Origin: Methylotenera oryzisoli
Lineage (GTDB): Bacteria; Pseudomonadota; Gammaproteobacteria; Burkholderiales; Methylophilaceae
Direction of reading: 5' to 3'
Assembly: GCA_945907735.1 (NCBI GenBank)
Contig: CAMDTL010000002.1
Span: 120,663-184,662, forward strand
Length of the DNA: 64,000 bases
Shown piece by piece: positions 17,269 through 25,316 of the stretch (positions within the stretch are counted from its first letter, which is position 1; each line of letters starts with the position of its first letter). Both the position numbers and the translations under genes were made by a program. The notes under the pieces were generated by a model. It saw only the letters and a list, made by a program, of their open reading frames with translations, did not search any database and was not told where the DNA came from.

Positions 17269-18096
17269 TTAAATGCCTCGCAATAATTCGTTAATGCCTA
17301 CTTTACCCAGTGTTTTGGCATCTACTTTTTTAACGATGACTGCGCAATACAAGCTATAGGTGCCGTCTTTAGACGGTAAGTTCCCAGAGACCACGACAGA
17401 GCCAGTGGGCACGCGACCATAAAACACTTCACCAGTTTCACGGTCATAAATTTTGGTGCTTTGGCCAATATACACGCCCATCGAGATGACGCAGTTATCC
17501 TCTACCACTACGCCTTCTACTACCTCAGATCGGGCGCCAACAAAGCAGTTATCACCAATGATGGTGGGTCCTGCCTGCACAGGCTCTAGCACGCCGCCAA
17601 TGCCAACGCCGCCGCTAAGGTGTACGTTTTTACCGATTTGTGCGCATGAACCAACGGTCGCCCAAGTATCGACCATGCTGCCTTCACCCACATGCGCACC
17701 AATATTGACGTATGAAGGCATCAATACCGTATTTTTGCCAATATAGGAGCCGCGACGCACGATGGCATTGGGCACTACACGAAAGCCGCCTGCTTTAAAA
17801 TCTGCTTCTGAGTAACTAGCAAATTTGGGCGGTACTTTGTCAAAATATTTAGTGACGCCGTCATCCATCAGCACATTCTCTTCTAGGCGGAACGATAACA
17901 GTACGGCTTTTTTCAGCCATTGATGTGTTTCCCATTGCTGGCTATCGCCAATGCGTGAGGCCACACGTAGCTTACCCGCATCCAAGTCCGCTAACACAGA
18001 ATTAACGGTTGTTTTAATTTCCGTACTGGCATTGGCAGGGTTAATATTGGCGCGCTCTTCAAATGCCGCTTCGATAATGCTTAGTCGTGAATCCAT
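17269..18096 (-). CDS. dapD: Tetrahydrodipicolinate N-succinyltransferase DapD
   Basis: Transfers succinyl from succinyl-CoA to tetrahydrodipicolinate in the lysine/diaminopimelate pathway, hence needed for peptidoglycan. The 275 residues have an N-terminal helical domain (about 1-100, including [14 protein letters not shown]) and a left-handed beta-helix of hexapeptide repeats ([40 protein letters not shown] and on), followed by the short C-terminal sheet. Length and sequence are typical. It stands alone; the promoter is in the roughly 150 bases before tRNA-Arg, which is divergent. Confidence 0.97.
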   Translation of the reverse strand: MDSRLSIIEAAFEERANINPANASTEIKTTVNSVLADLDAGKLRVASRIGDSQQWETHQWLKKAVLLSFRLEENVLMDDGVTKYFDKVPPKFASYSEADFKAGGFRVVPNAIVRRGSYIGKNTVLMPSYVNIGAHVGEGSMVDTWATVGSCAQIGKNVHLSGGVGIGGVLEPVQAGPTIIGDNCFVGARSEVVEGVVVEDNCVISMGVYIGQSTKIYDRETGEVFYGRVPTGSVVVSGNLPSKDGTYSLYCAVIVKKVDAKTLGKVGINELLRGI

Positions 18097-18253
18097 AAGG
18101 CTCTCAGAATAGTTAATTTAACAAAAGCGTTATTTTAACCTATATATTGCTTACCCTCAAAAACTGGTGTCCATGGCTAATGATAAAATCAGCTAAGAGA
18201 GCAGTAATATCATCTGATAGCGTTATACTGTCGGGCATATTCAAAATAGATAT

Positions 18254-18329
18254 GCCCTCGTAGCTCAGTGGATAGAGCATCCCCCTCCTAAGGGGAGGGT
18301 CACACGTTCGATTCGTGTCGGGGGCGCCA
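18254..18329 (+). tRNA. tRNA-Arg(CCU)
   Basis: Folds as a full cloverleaf: acceptor GCCCTCG pairs with CGGGGGC; D arm GCTC/GAGC; anticodon stem TCCCC/GGGGA around loop CTCCTAA, giving anticodon CCU (reads AGG); T arm ACACG-TTCGATT-CGTGT; discriminator G and an encoded CCA (18327-18329). TTATAC about 25 bases upstream could be a -10. An 8-bp inverted repeat (GGGCATAT at 18233-18240, ATATGCCC at 18250-18257) spans the 5' end. From 18285 on, the gene is duplicated at 19124-19163, showing its use as an integration site. Confidence 0.95.
18285..18324 (+). repeat. Direct repeat / att site, left copy (in tRNA-Arg)
   Basis: 40-bp segment starting CTCCTAAGGGGAGGGTC and ending CGTGTCGGGGG inside the tRNA; identical to 19124-19163. 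Covers the anticodon loop, variable loop and T arm, the usual target of tyrosine recombinases. Confidence 0.9.
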
Positions 18330-18444
18330 CCAATGCTAGATATTACTATATAACTATCTGCAAGTTTTACCATTTGTTTTTAATTTCGGGGCACTTCTTT
18401 TAAAGAAGTTTATTTGAAAATTTAGTAATAATTGGATTTTATTT

Positions 18445-18981
18445 ATGATGAAAGTGCCATACATAATTAGGTTGCCTGGAGTAGGTAAAATTATTGATGA
18501 CTTAGTAATAATACCTGATGATATATCAATATTATCTTTGAATTTAAAAGCATCGTCTGATGGTAAATTAACTGGCACTTATGAAGTTATTGATGAAATA
18601 GGAAAATTTAATAATGTATCAATGAGTGATATTGATTTAATAGAATTTATTGCTCTATGGAATCGTGAACATATTAAATCTGGAGGGATGCAAATCGATC
18701 ATTATGATGATATTAAGAAATTCTTTTGGGATGCTCTTGGATTTATTAAGTACCCTGAAAATTTAGATTTTAATAACTTATTTCTCGCTGATGCTGCTGT
18801 GGGATTTCAAATTGACTATGGTAGTTTGATTGATGTTCTAGAATTTAACGAAATTGATCTGACGGCGATTGCATACTCGTCAGACTTCATCAAAAACGCA
18901 TACTATGAATATGTCGAAATGGGCGGTGTGATATCTGAGGACTTGCAGAAGTTCATTACAATTGAGTATCTTCAAACCTAG
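18445..18981 (+). CDS. Unrecognised acidic protein of the tRNA-Arg island
   Basis: Hypothetical protein of 178 residues, the sole gene of the mini-island. No signal peptide, membrane segment, Cys/His cluster or known catalytic motif is visible. It is markedly acidic: about 30 Asp/Glu against about 13 Lys/Arg. Codon use is very AT-rich, unlike the neighbours, which points to recent transfer. The stretch TYEVIDEIGKFNNVSMSDID and the following LIEFIALWNRE faintly recall the IHDYE...LN-L pattern of ArdA antirestriction proteins, which are acidic DNA mimics of about 165-180 residues. This is only a weak hint and no function is claimed. The start (ATG 18445, or 18448) lacks a clear ribosome binding site. 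Flanking AT-rich DNA at 18330-18444 and 18982-19123 shows nothing else. Confidence 0.6.
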   Translation: MMKVPYIIRLPGVGKIIDDLVIIPDDISILSLNLKASSDGKLTGTYEVIDEIGKFNNVSMSDIDLIEFIALWNREHIKSGGMQIDHYDDIKKFFWDALGFIKYPENLDFNNLFLADAAVGFQIDYGSLIDVLEFNEIDLTAIAYSSDFIKNAYYEYVEMGGVISEDLQKFITIEYLQT

Positions 18982-19123
18982 CAGATCTAAATCGTTTCCA
19001 ATTTGAAATCTTCACGGAATTAGTATTTTTGTATTCTACAAAATAACATTAAAATCTTAATAATAACTATACTACTTTTAATTTTTATTAATTAAATCAA
19101 TAAATTGATTTAAAAATATACGA

Positions 19124-19163
19124 CTCCTAAGGGGAGGGTCACACGTTCGATTCGTGTCGGGGG
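19124..19163 (+). repeat. Direct repeat / att site, right copy (tRNA fragment)
   Basis: Exact 40-bp copy of tRNA-Arg positions 18285-18324, without the 5' half of the tRNA, so it cannot be a functional tRNA. It is followed by TACCATT and, 5 bases after the repeat, by the end of the ABC-F gene. Confidence 0.9.
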
Positions 19164-19168
19164 TACCA

Positions 19169-21106
19169 TTAGCTTTTAGTGTCTAGCGCTTCCCAGCGCG
19201 CGAGGTGGCTTTCGAGTAGAGCTTCAATTTCAATCAATCTGGCTTGCAGGATTTTTACTTTTTCAGGCTGCACTTTATAAAGCGTAGCATCGCTAAGTTG
19301 CTGGTTAATATTTGCTTGTTCGGCTTCTAGTCGTTCAATTTTAGTGGGAATTTCTTCCAACTCTGTTTGCTCCTTAAAACTGAGTTTTGCTTGTTTATTG
19401 GTTTTTTCAGCATCTGATTTAGATGCGCTAGCAGGCGCATGGATATTTTCCTGTAGGCCTGCACTGGAATGCTTCAGTCCAGTGGCGGAGGCCTGTTTGT
19501 CTTTTTGAGTAGAAAAACGTTGCCAATCATCGTAGCCGCCACCAAACTCGGCGAGCACGCCATTGCCTTCAAACGCGATGACTTGCGTGACGGTATTCTC
19601 TAAAAATGCGCGGTCGTGGCTTACTAAAAATAAAGTGCCTTTAAACTCTTGCAGCAAGCTTTCTAGCAATTCTAATGTATCAATATCTAAGTCGTTAGTG
19701 GGCTCATCTAGCACCAGCACATTGGCGGGGCGGGCAAAAAGTCGGGCTAATAATAAACGGTTACGCTCACCGCCAGAAAGCGATTTCACGGGCGAGCGCG
19801 AACGTTGCGGCGGAAACAAAAAATCCTCTAAATAGCTAATCACATGCTTACGCTCGTTGCCGATTTCTACATAGTCAGAGCCTGGGCTAATGGTGTTGGC
19901 CAGCGTGGCTTCTTCGTCCAATTGTTCGCGCATTTGGTCAAAATAGGCGACGTTGATTTTTGTGCCGCGTTGTATTTTGCCGCTATCAGCTTCTATATCG
20001 CCCAAAATCAGTTTCAACAAAGTGGTTTTTCCAATGCCGTTGGGGCCAAGCAAGCCGATTTTATCGCCGCGCAAAATGCGCGTACTGAAGTTGTTAATCA
20101 ATACTTTTTCGCCATAAGCCTTGCTCACATTTTCCAGCTCGGCCACCAGCTTACCGCTGCGCTCACCAGCGTCTAAATTCAGCTTCACATTGCCTTGGCG
20201 CTCGCGGCGGGCAGCACGCTCTAAGCGCAGTGCTTCTAACCTGCGTACGCGGCCTTCGTTGCGGGTGCGGCGCGCCTTGATACCTTGGCGTATCCACACT
20301 TCTTCTTGCGCCAGCACTTTATCAAACTTGGCGGCATGCGTTTCTTCTACTGCAACTAATTCTTCTTTTTTGATTTGATATTGGGTGAAGTTGCCAATGA
20401 AATCTGTCAAAATGCCGCGATCAAGCTCGGCAATACGGGTGGCGAGTTTATCCAAAAATCGCCTATCATGCGTAATAAATAGCACGCTGCCTTGAAAGCC
20501 CAGTAACAAATCTTCTAGCCATTCAATCGCTGCTAAGTCCAAGTGATTGGTTGGCTCATCCAACAATAAAACCTCAGGCTCGGCCACTAGCGCGCGGCCT
20601 AGCGCCACGCGTTTGCGCCAACCGCCAGACAGCGTTGAAACCAGTGCGTCGGCATCTAACTTTAAGCGACTTAACACGGTTTCAACACGTGATTGCGCCA
20701 CCCAACCATTTTGCACATCCAAATCATGCTGCAAATGCTGCATTTTGGTCATCAGCGCATCAATGTCCGCATCGGGCATGCCCATGTCGTGCGTCACTTG
20801 GTGATAATCGATAATGGTTTGTTGCAGCGCGCCTAAACCTTCAGCTACCGCTTCAAACACAGTGTGCGTGGTGTCCAGCTCGGGCTCTTGCGGCACATAG
20901 ACCACACGCACATTCGGCGCCCGCCAAACTGTGCCATCATCGAGCTTGATGTTGCCTGCAATGGCTTTGAGCAGGCTGGATTTACCCGCACCATTGCGTC
21001 CAATCAAGCCGACGCGCTCACCTGCGTCGAGTTGAAAAGCAGTGTGGTCGAGTAGGGCGTGGTGACCAAAGGCAAGGCTGGCGTTATCTAGGGTGATGTA
21101 AGGCAT
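19169..21106 (-). CDS. uup: ABC-F ATPase, Uup type
   Basis: Soluble ABC-F protein with two ATPase domains and no membrane part; the Uup branch acts on ribosomes or on DNA branch structures and affects precise transposon excision. The 645 residues show Walker A GRNGAGKSS (about 36-44), signature LSGGWRKR, Walker [14 protein letters not shown]; the second half has GPNGIGKTT, LSGGERNR and VLVLDEPTNDLDI. After about residue 530 comes a charged linker and a C-terminal coiled coil (EELEEIPTKIERLEAEQ to the end), the Uup-specific DNA-binding extension. Rep helicase follows upstream on the same strand, 16 bases away. Confidence 0.92.
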   Translation of the reverse strand: MPYITLDNASLAFGHHALLDHTAFQLDAGERVGLIGRNGAGKSSLLKAIAGNIKLDDGTVWRAPNVRVVYVPQEPELDTTHTVFEAVAEGLGALQQTIIDYHQVTHDMGMPDADIDALMTKMQHLQHDLDVQNGWVAQSRVETVLSRLKLDADALVSTLSGGWRKRVALGRALVAEPEVLLLDEPTNHLDLAAIEWLEDLLLGFQGSVLFITHDRRFLDKLATRIAELDRGILTDFIGNFTQYQIKKEELVAVEETHAAKFDKVLAQEEVWIRQGIKARRTRNEGRVRRLEALRLERAARRERQGNVKLNLDAGERSGKLVAELENVSKAYGEKVLINNFSTRILRGDKIGLLGPNGIGKTTLLKLILGDIEADSGKIQRGTKINVAYFDQMREQLDEEATLANTISPGSDYVEIGNERKHVISYLEDFLFPPQRSRSPVKSLSGGERNRLLLARLFARPANVLVLDEPTNDLDIDTLELLESLLQEFKGTLFLVSHDRAFLENTVTQVIAFEGNGVLAEFGGGYDDWQRFSTQKDKQASATGLKHSSAGLQENIHAPASASKSDAEKTNKQAKLSFKEQTELEEIPTKIERLEAEQANINQQLSDATLYKVQPEKVKILQARLIEIEALLESHLARWEALDTKS

Positions 21107-21122
21107 GGTTGAATATTACTCT

Positions 21123-23168
21123 CTATTTGTTTGCTAACATGGCGCGAATATTCGCCATTTTTGATTTACCAAAGTCTTTGCTAATGTCAGGATCATTGAA
21201 TGGGTTGCCAAAATGTCTTAGATCAGCGCTGGGCAGCTCGGCAATAAAACGGCTGGGTTCACACAGTTGCATTTCTCCAGCGCGCTTGCGTTTTTTGCAC
21301 CACGAAATATTTAAACTTTTTTGTGCGCGCGTAATACCAACATACATCAGGCGGCGTTCTTCTTCAATTTTACTTGGGTCAAGCACACCCGCATCCACTG
21401 ACTCACGATGCGGTAAAATGCCTTCTTCCACACCGATTAGAAATACATGACCAAACTCTAAGCCCTTGGCCGCATGCAGGGTTGATAGTTTTACTGCATC
21501 TGGTTCACCATCTTCACGACCTTCTAGCATGCTCATCAACGATACCATTTGTGTTAATTCTAGCAAATTTTTGCCAGCATTTTCATTGCCAAATTCGGTG
21601 GATGATGCACCTTTTTTGGTGAGCCAGCCAATAAATTCCAGTACGTTTGCCCATTTGCTGTCGGCGGCGCGCGATTCCTCGTTGTCGTATAAAAACGCTT
21701 CATATTGTATGCTCGTCACTAAATCATTCAGCACCTCGCCTGCGGGGTCGCGCACGGCGCGCGCTTGTAACTTATTGATATATTGGCAAAATTTCATTAA
21801 ATCATCACATTGTTTATGACCGATTTCTGCTTGAAAAGCTTGCTCAAAGGCGGCTGCAAACAGCGACATTTTGTGCGCGCTGGCATATTCGCCAAGGCGC
21901 TCTAATGTGGTGTTGCCAATGCCTTTTTTGGGTGTAGTCGCAGCGCGAATAAACGCTGGGTCGTCATCTTCGTTGGCAACTAAGCGCAAATAACTGACTA
22001 CATCCTTAATTTCGGCCTTGTCAAAAAATGATTGCCCGCCAGAAATGGTGTAGGGAATTTTTTGATTGCGTAACAGTTGCTCAAACACGCGAGCTTGATG
22101 GTTGCCGCGGTATAAGATGGCGTAGTCTAAAAATCGCGTGCGGTGCTCAAATTTATGCGCTTGTAGCTTCATCAGTACAGATTCCGCTTCTGATTCCTCG
22201 CTTTGCTGCGCAGAAACTTGAATCATGTCGCCAGTGCCAAGCTCGCTCCAGAGTTTCTTCTCGAATAGTTTAGGATTGTTAGCAATCACCGCGTTGGCGG
22301 CTCTGAGGATTCTCACCGTTGAGCGATAATTTTGCTCAAGCTTAATCACCTTTAGTTTAGAAAAATCTTCCGTTAATTGACGCAAATTCTCTACATCAGC
22401 ACCACGCCAGCCATAAATGGCCTGGTCGTCATCGCCCACTGCGGTAAATTGGCCGCGCACGCCTGTGAGCATTTTGACCAGTTTATATTGACAGGCATTG
22501 GTGTCTTGATATTCGTCAATCAGCAAATATTGTAATTTGCGTTGCCATTTATTGAGTGCACTTTCATGTTGCTCAAACAGCTCAACGGGCAATTTAATCA
22601 AGTCATCGAAATCAACCGCTTGGTAGGCTTTTAATGTTTGCTGATATAGTTGATAGACTTTGGCTGTAGCGTGTGTAAGTTCTTCTTCAGCGCTCGCTTT
22701 GGCCTGATCTGGGTTGATAAAACCGTTTTTCCAGGCGGAAATTTGATATTGCGTTTTACGTAATAATTGTTTGTCAGTCGTGGCTAAAATGTCCGCCACA
22801 ATTTTAAAGCTGTCAGACGAGTCTAAAATAGAAAATTGTGGTTTGTAGCCCAATAACGATGCCTCTGCACGCAGCATTTGTAAGCCGAGTGAATGAAAAG
22901 TGGCAATGGTTAAACCTTTGCTAGACTTAACTTGGGTTTCCTTGCCCGCCATTAGTTTGCTCACACGTTCTTGCATCTCGCGCGCCGCCTTGTTGGTAAA
23001 GGTAATCGCGGCGATTTCTTTGGCGTGGTAACCAGCCTCATTGATCAAATAGCCAATCTTTTCGGTAATCACGCGCGTTTTACCGCTGCCAGCACCTGCC
23101 AGTACTAGCAATGGACCATCGAGATATTTTATCGCTTCGCGCTGGGGAGAATTAAGGCTATTTAACAT
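21123..23168 (-). CDS. rep: ATP-dependent DNA helicase Rep
   Basis: Superfamily 1A 3'-5' helicase that clears protein roadblocks ahead of the replication fork. The 681-residue protein has all SF1 motifs: Q-motif LNSPQREAI at the N-terminus, Walker A AGAGSGKT, motif Ia AITFTNKAAREM, motif II LLIDEYQDTN, motif III GDDDQAIYGWRGA, motif IV EQNYRST, motif V STLHAAKGLEF, and motif VI YVGITRAQ. Length and the MLNSLNSPQREA start match Rep better than UvrD (about 720 residues with a longer tail). It is upstream of the Uup gene in the same orientation. Confidence 0.93.
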   Translation of the reverse strand: MLNSLNSPQREAIKYLDGPLLVLAGAGSGKTRVITEKIGYLINEAGYHAKEIAAITFTNKAAREMQERVSKLMAGKETQVKSSKGLTIATFHSLGLQMLRAEASLLGYKPQFSILDSSDSFKIVADILATTDKQLLRKTQYQISAWKNGFINPDQAKASAEEELTHATAKVYQLYQQTLKAYQAVDFDDLIKLPVELFEQHESALNKWQRKLQYLLIDEYQDTNACQYKLVKMLTGVRGQFTAVGDDDQAIYGWRGADVENLRQLTEDFSKLKVIKLEQNYRSTVRILRAANAVIANNPKLFEKKLWSELGTGDMIQVSAQQSEESEAESVLMKLQAHKFEHRTRFLDYAILYRGNHQARVFEQLLRNQKIPYTISGGQSFFDKAEIKDVVSYLRLVANEDDDPAFIRAATTPKKGIGNTTLERLGEYASAHKMSLFAAAFEQAFQAEIGHKQCDDLMKFCQYINKLQARAVRDPAGEVLNDLVTSIQYEAFLYDNEESRAADSKWANVLEFIGWLTKKGASSTEFGNENAGKNLLELTQMVSLMSMLEGREDGEPDAVKLSTLHAAKGLEFGHVFLIGVEEGILPHRESVDAGVLDPSKIEEERRLMYVGITRAQKSLNISWCKKRKRAGEMQLCEPSRFIAELPSADLRHFGNPFNDPDISKDFGKSKMANIRAMLANK

Positions 23169-23240
23169 TTTTCTTGACTATTTGAAACAACTGGACTCGG
23201 CATGCTACTGGGCTATTTTGCTTGCTAACAATAACTGTGC

Positions 23241-24110
23241 CTAGCTGGCTTGTGAGATGGCTATCATCGCTGCCCTAGAGTCTGGATTTTCCAAACTTAC
23301 GCGGCCTATTGCACCGCTACGGTAATCTGTTAAAAAAGCCACAGCAGTTTTTTCGGTATCCCATAAGCCATCATGGCGTTTGTAGCTGCGGCGTTTAGCG
23401 ATAGCCTCGAGTAAATCCACGCCGTCCATATTGGACACATCTAGCTTGTAGCGGACATTCAGCAACTCAGGATAGGTTTTGAGCAAGTTATCCGCTAAAA
23501 ATAGCGCCACATCTTCATCAATCACCGCATTGCGGCCAATGGCGTGGCTGGCGGCCAGCATGTAGCCATCACTCTCATATTGAATTTTTGGCCACATCAT
23601 GCCTGGCGTGTCGGTAATACTCATGGTTTCAGACAAATCAAAACGTTGTTGGCTTTTGGTCACCGCAGGTTCATCACCCACCTTGGCCACGCGGCGGTTC
23701 AGCAGCGCGTTCATGAGCGTTGATTTACCTACATTAGGAATGCCCATAATTAGCATGCGTAGGGGCTTTAAATGCGTGCCGCGGTGCGGCGTTAGCGCCA
23801 AACAGTACTTGGGGATTTTATTCGCGTCACCTGGTTTTTTGCATGAGAGTGCAACTGCTTTGGTATTGGGCTGCGCGTTGAAGTAATTCAGCCAATCTTG
23901 CGTCACTTTTGGGTCGGCCAAGTCGGCTTTGTTCAAAATTTTAAGGTTAGGGCGTTGCCGAAACAAACGCATCTCGTTGATGACTGGGTTATGGCTCGCT
24001 TCGGGCACACGCGCGTCCAACACCTCAATCACGAGGTCGGTAAATTCCATGGTTTCTTCGGCCTTCTTTCTAGCCTGAGTCATGTGACCTGGATACCACT
24101 GAATTGCCAT
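23241..24110 (-). CDS. ylqF: Ribosome biogenesis GTPase YlqF (RbgA)
   Basis: Circularly permuted GTPase that assists late 50S subunit assembly. Start MAIQWYPGHMTQARKKAEE is diagnostic of the family. The G motifs come in permuted order: G4 LNKADLA near residue 60, then G1 GIPNVGKST near 125, and G3 DTPGMMWP near 175, with a C-terminal helical domain. The 289 residues are of normal length. The 72-base gap to rep and the 208-base divergent gap to the methyltransferase (24111-24318) show no further feature beyond AT-rich promoter-like sequence. Confidence 0.95.
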   Translation of the reverse strand: MAIQWYPGHMTQARKKAEETMEFTDLVIEVLDARVPEASHNPVINEMRLFRQRPNLKILNKADLADPKVTQDWLNYFNAQPNTKAVALSCKKPGDANKIPKYCLALTPHRGTHLKPLRMLIMGIPNVGKSTLMNALLNRRVAKVGDEPAVTKSQQRFDLSETMSITDTPGMMWPKIQYESDGYMLAASHAIGRNAVIDEDVALFLADNLLKTYPELLNVRYKLDVSNMDGVDLLEAIAKRRSYKRHDGLWDTEKTAVAFLTDYRSGAIGRVSLENPDSRAAMIAISQAS

Positions 24111-24318
24111 TTAATGCCTTTAAAATTAAAAGTTTGTTGTAATACTTTGTTGCTTAATTATTTTGAATACTTACATATAGCCCATATGCCGCGCATCCAA
24201 AATAATTGCGCGCCTCGTCTTACTTAAACCTTTTAATTTTTCGAGGCATTAAAACTTATCATTGCAGCGTATTTTAACATCTCGCCATCAATTCAAGTTT
24301 TTTCAATTAAAATAGCGC

Positions 24319-25140
24319 ATGGCATTCATTCCCGAAATCAAACCTAATCAATCACTCGAGCTGCTTAAAGCGCTACACATACTGACCATTGATGGCAAGC
24401 TCAATCAAGATAGTCGCCGCAAGCTTAAGCAGGTAAACCATTTGGTGAATTTTATAGCACCGTTGTTTAACGAGGTGTTGGCTAGCAATCCAACTCCTGT
24501 GCTGGTGGATCACGGCGCGGGTAAATCTTACTTAGGCTTTATTTTGTATGATTTATTGATGAAGCAACTTGAACATGGTGAAGTGATTGGCATTGAAACG
24601 CGTGCGGATTTAGTGGATAAATCTCAAGCCTTAGCAGCGGATTGTGGTTTTAAGCGCATGCGGTTTGAGCATCTTACCGTTGAAGAATCTATCACTTCAA
24701 TCGAAATCCCTGAAAAAGTAGATATTGTCACTGCGCTACACGCTTGCAATACTGCTACCGATGATGCCATTCAATTTGGCTTAAAAAAACAGGTTAGATT
24801 TATGGCGTTGGTGCCTTGCTGCCAAGCCGAAGTGGCGGAAGTATTGCGCAAACATAAAAATGAGAGCTTTGGTAAAACACCCTTGTCTGAAATTTGGCGC
24901 CACCCCATTCATACGCGTGAATTTGGTAGCCAAATCACCAATGTGTTGCGCTGCCTGCAGCTAGAAGCTGCAGGTTACAACGTAACTGTGACTGAACTGG
25001 TAGGCTGGGAACACTCCATGAAAAACGAGCTGATTATTGCCAAATATACTGGCCAGCCGCGTAAAAATGCGCAAGAGCGATTACAAGCCATTCTGCAAGA
25101 ATTTAATTTGCAAGACATGCAACATCGTTTCATCAATTAA
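24319..25140 (+). CDS. Class I SAM-dependent methyltransferase (PF13679-like)
   Basis: A 273-residue cytoplasmic protein. The SAM-binding motif I is VLVDHGAGKSYLGFIL at about residue 60, motif II contains VIGIETRADLVDKS, and later come DIVTALHACNTATDDAI and the Cys-rich MALVPCCQAEV. The LHACNTATD and PCCQ segments are typical of the PF13679 group, related to METTL25/GSTCD-type enzymes, which probably act on RNA. The substrate is unknown. The ATG is the first in frame. The gene is followed directly by a DNA ligase remnant and hrpA. Confidence 0.8.
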   Translation: MAFIPEIKPNQSLELLKALHILTIDGKLNQDSRRKLKQVNHLVNFIAPLFNEVLASNPTPVLVDHGAGKSYLGFILYDLLMKQLEHGEVIGIETRADLVDKSQALAADCGFKRMRFEHLTVEESITSIEIPEKVDIVTALHACNTATDDAIQFGLKKQVRFMALVPCCQAEVAEVLRKHKNESFGKTPLSEIWRHPIHTREFGSQITNVLRCLQLEAAGYNVTVTELVGWEHSMKNELIIAKYTGQPRKNAQERLQAILQEFNLQDMQHRFIN

Positions 25141-25144
25141 TAAA

Positions 25145-25316
25145 ATGCATCTAATCCGCCGTTTGTTGTTAATTGTTTTAGCTCTTGTGCCTTTTACCCA
25201 GCTATGGGCCAAGTCAAAATGACTCTAAGCTATTGCTTGCCAATATTTACCAGCGCGGCATCGATGCACGGCAATATTGGGTCAGCGGAAAGTTTGATGG
25301 CGTGCGCGCAGTATGG
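25145..25316 (+). pseudogene. Periplasmic ATP-dependent DNA ligase remnant, frameshifted and truncated
   Basis: The ATG at 25145 begins a clear signal peptide (MHLIRRLLLIVLALVPFTQL, then WAK) but meets TGA after 25 codons. One frame over, the sequence continues SQNDSKLLLANIYQRGIDAR, then QYWVSGKFDGVRAVW. This is the start of a small secreted ATP-dependent DNA ligase (LigE/Haemophilus type), with the adenylation motif K-DG-R visible as KFDGVR. Removing one A near 25209 joins the two parts. After VRAVW (25316) the ligase similarity ends and hrpA sequence begins, so over 200 residues are deleted. The hrpA start codon lies inside this remnant. Confidence 0.75.

Larger units (their letters stand above)
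18285..19163 (+). mobile_element. Mini-island at tRNA-Arg, bounded by 40-bp direct repeats
   Basis: The 3' half of tRNA-Arg(CCU) (18285-18324) recurs base for base at 19124-19163, as left by site-specific integration into a tRNA 3' end. The DNA between is strongly AT-rich against a GC-richer backbone and carries one plausible gene (18445-18981). No integrase, relaxase or transposase fits in this space. The right-hand copy continues into TACCA, presumably the original tRNA terminus, while the intact left tRNA now ends GCGCCA, supplied by the element. Most likely a decayed or non-autonomous integrative element. Confidence 0.8.

Noticed and set aside
18140..18373. 77-codon minus-strand frame over tRNA-Arg
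   Set aside because: Runs antisense through the tRNA; typical false ORF across a tRNA gene.
19124..19163. Second tRNA-Arg gene
   Set aside because: Only the 3' half is present; there is no 5' acceptor strand or D arm, so it is an att repeat and not a tRNA.
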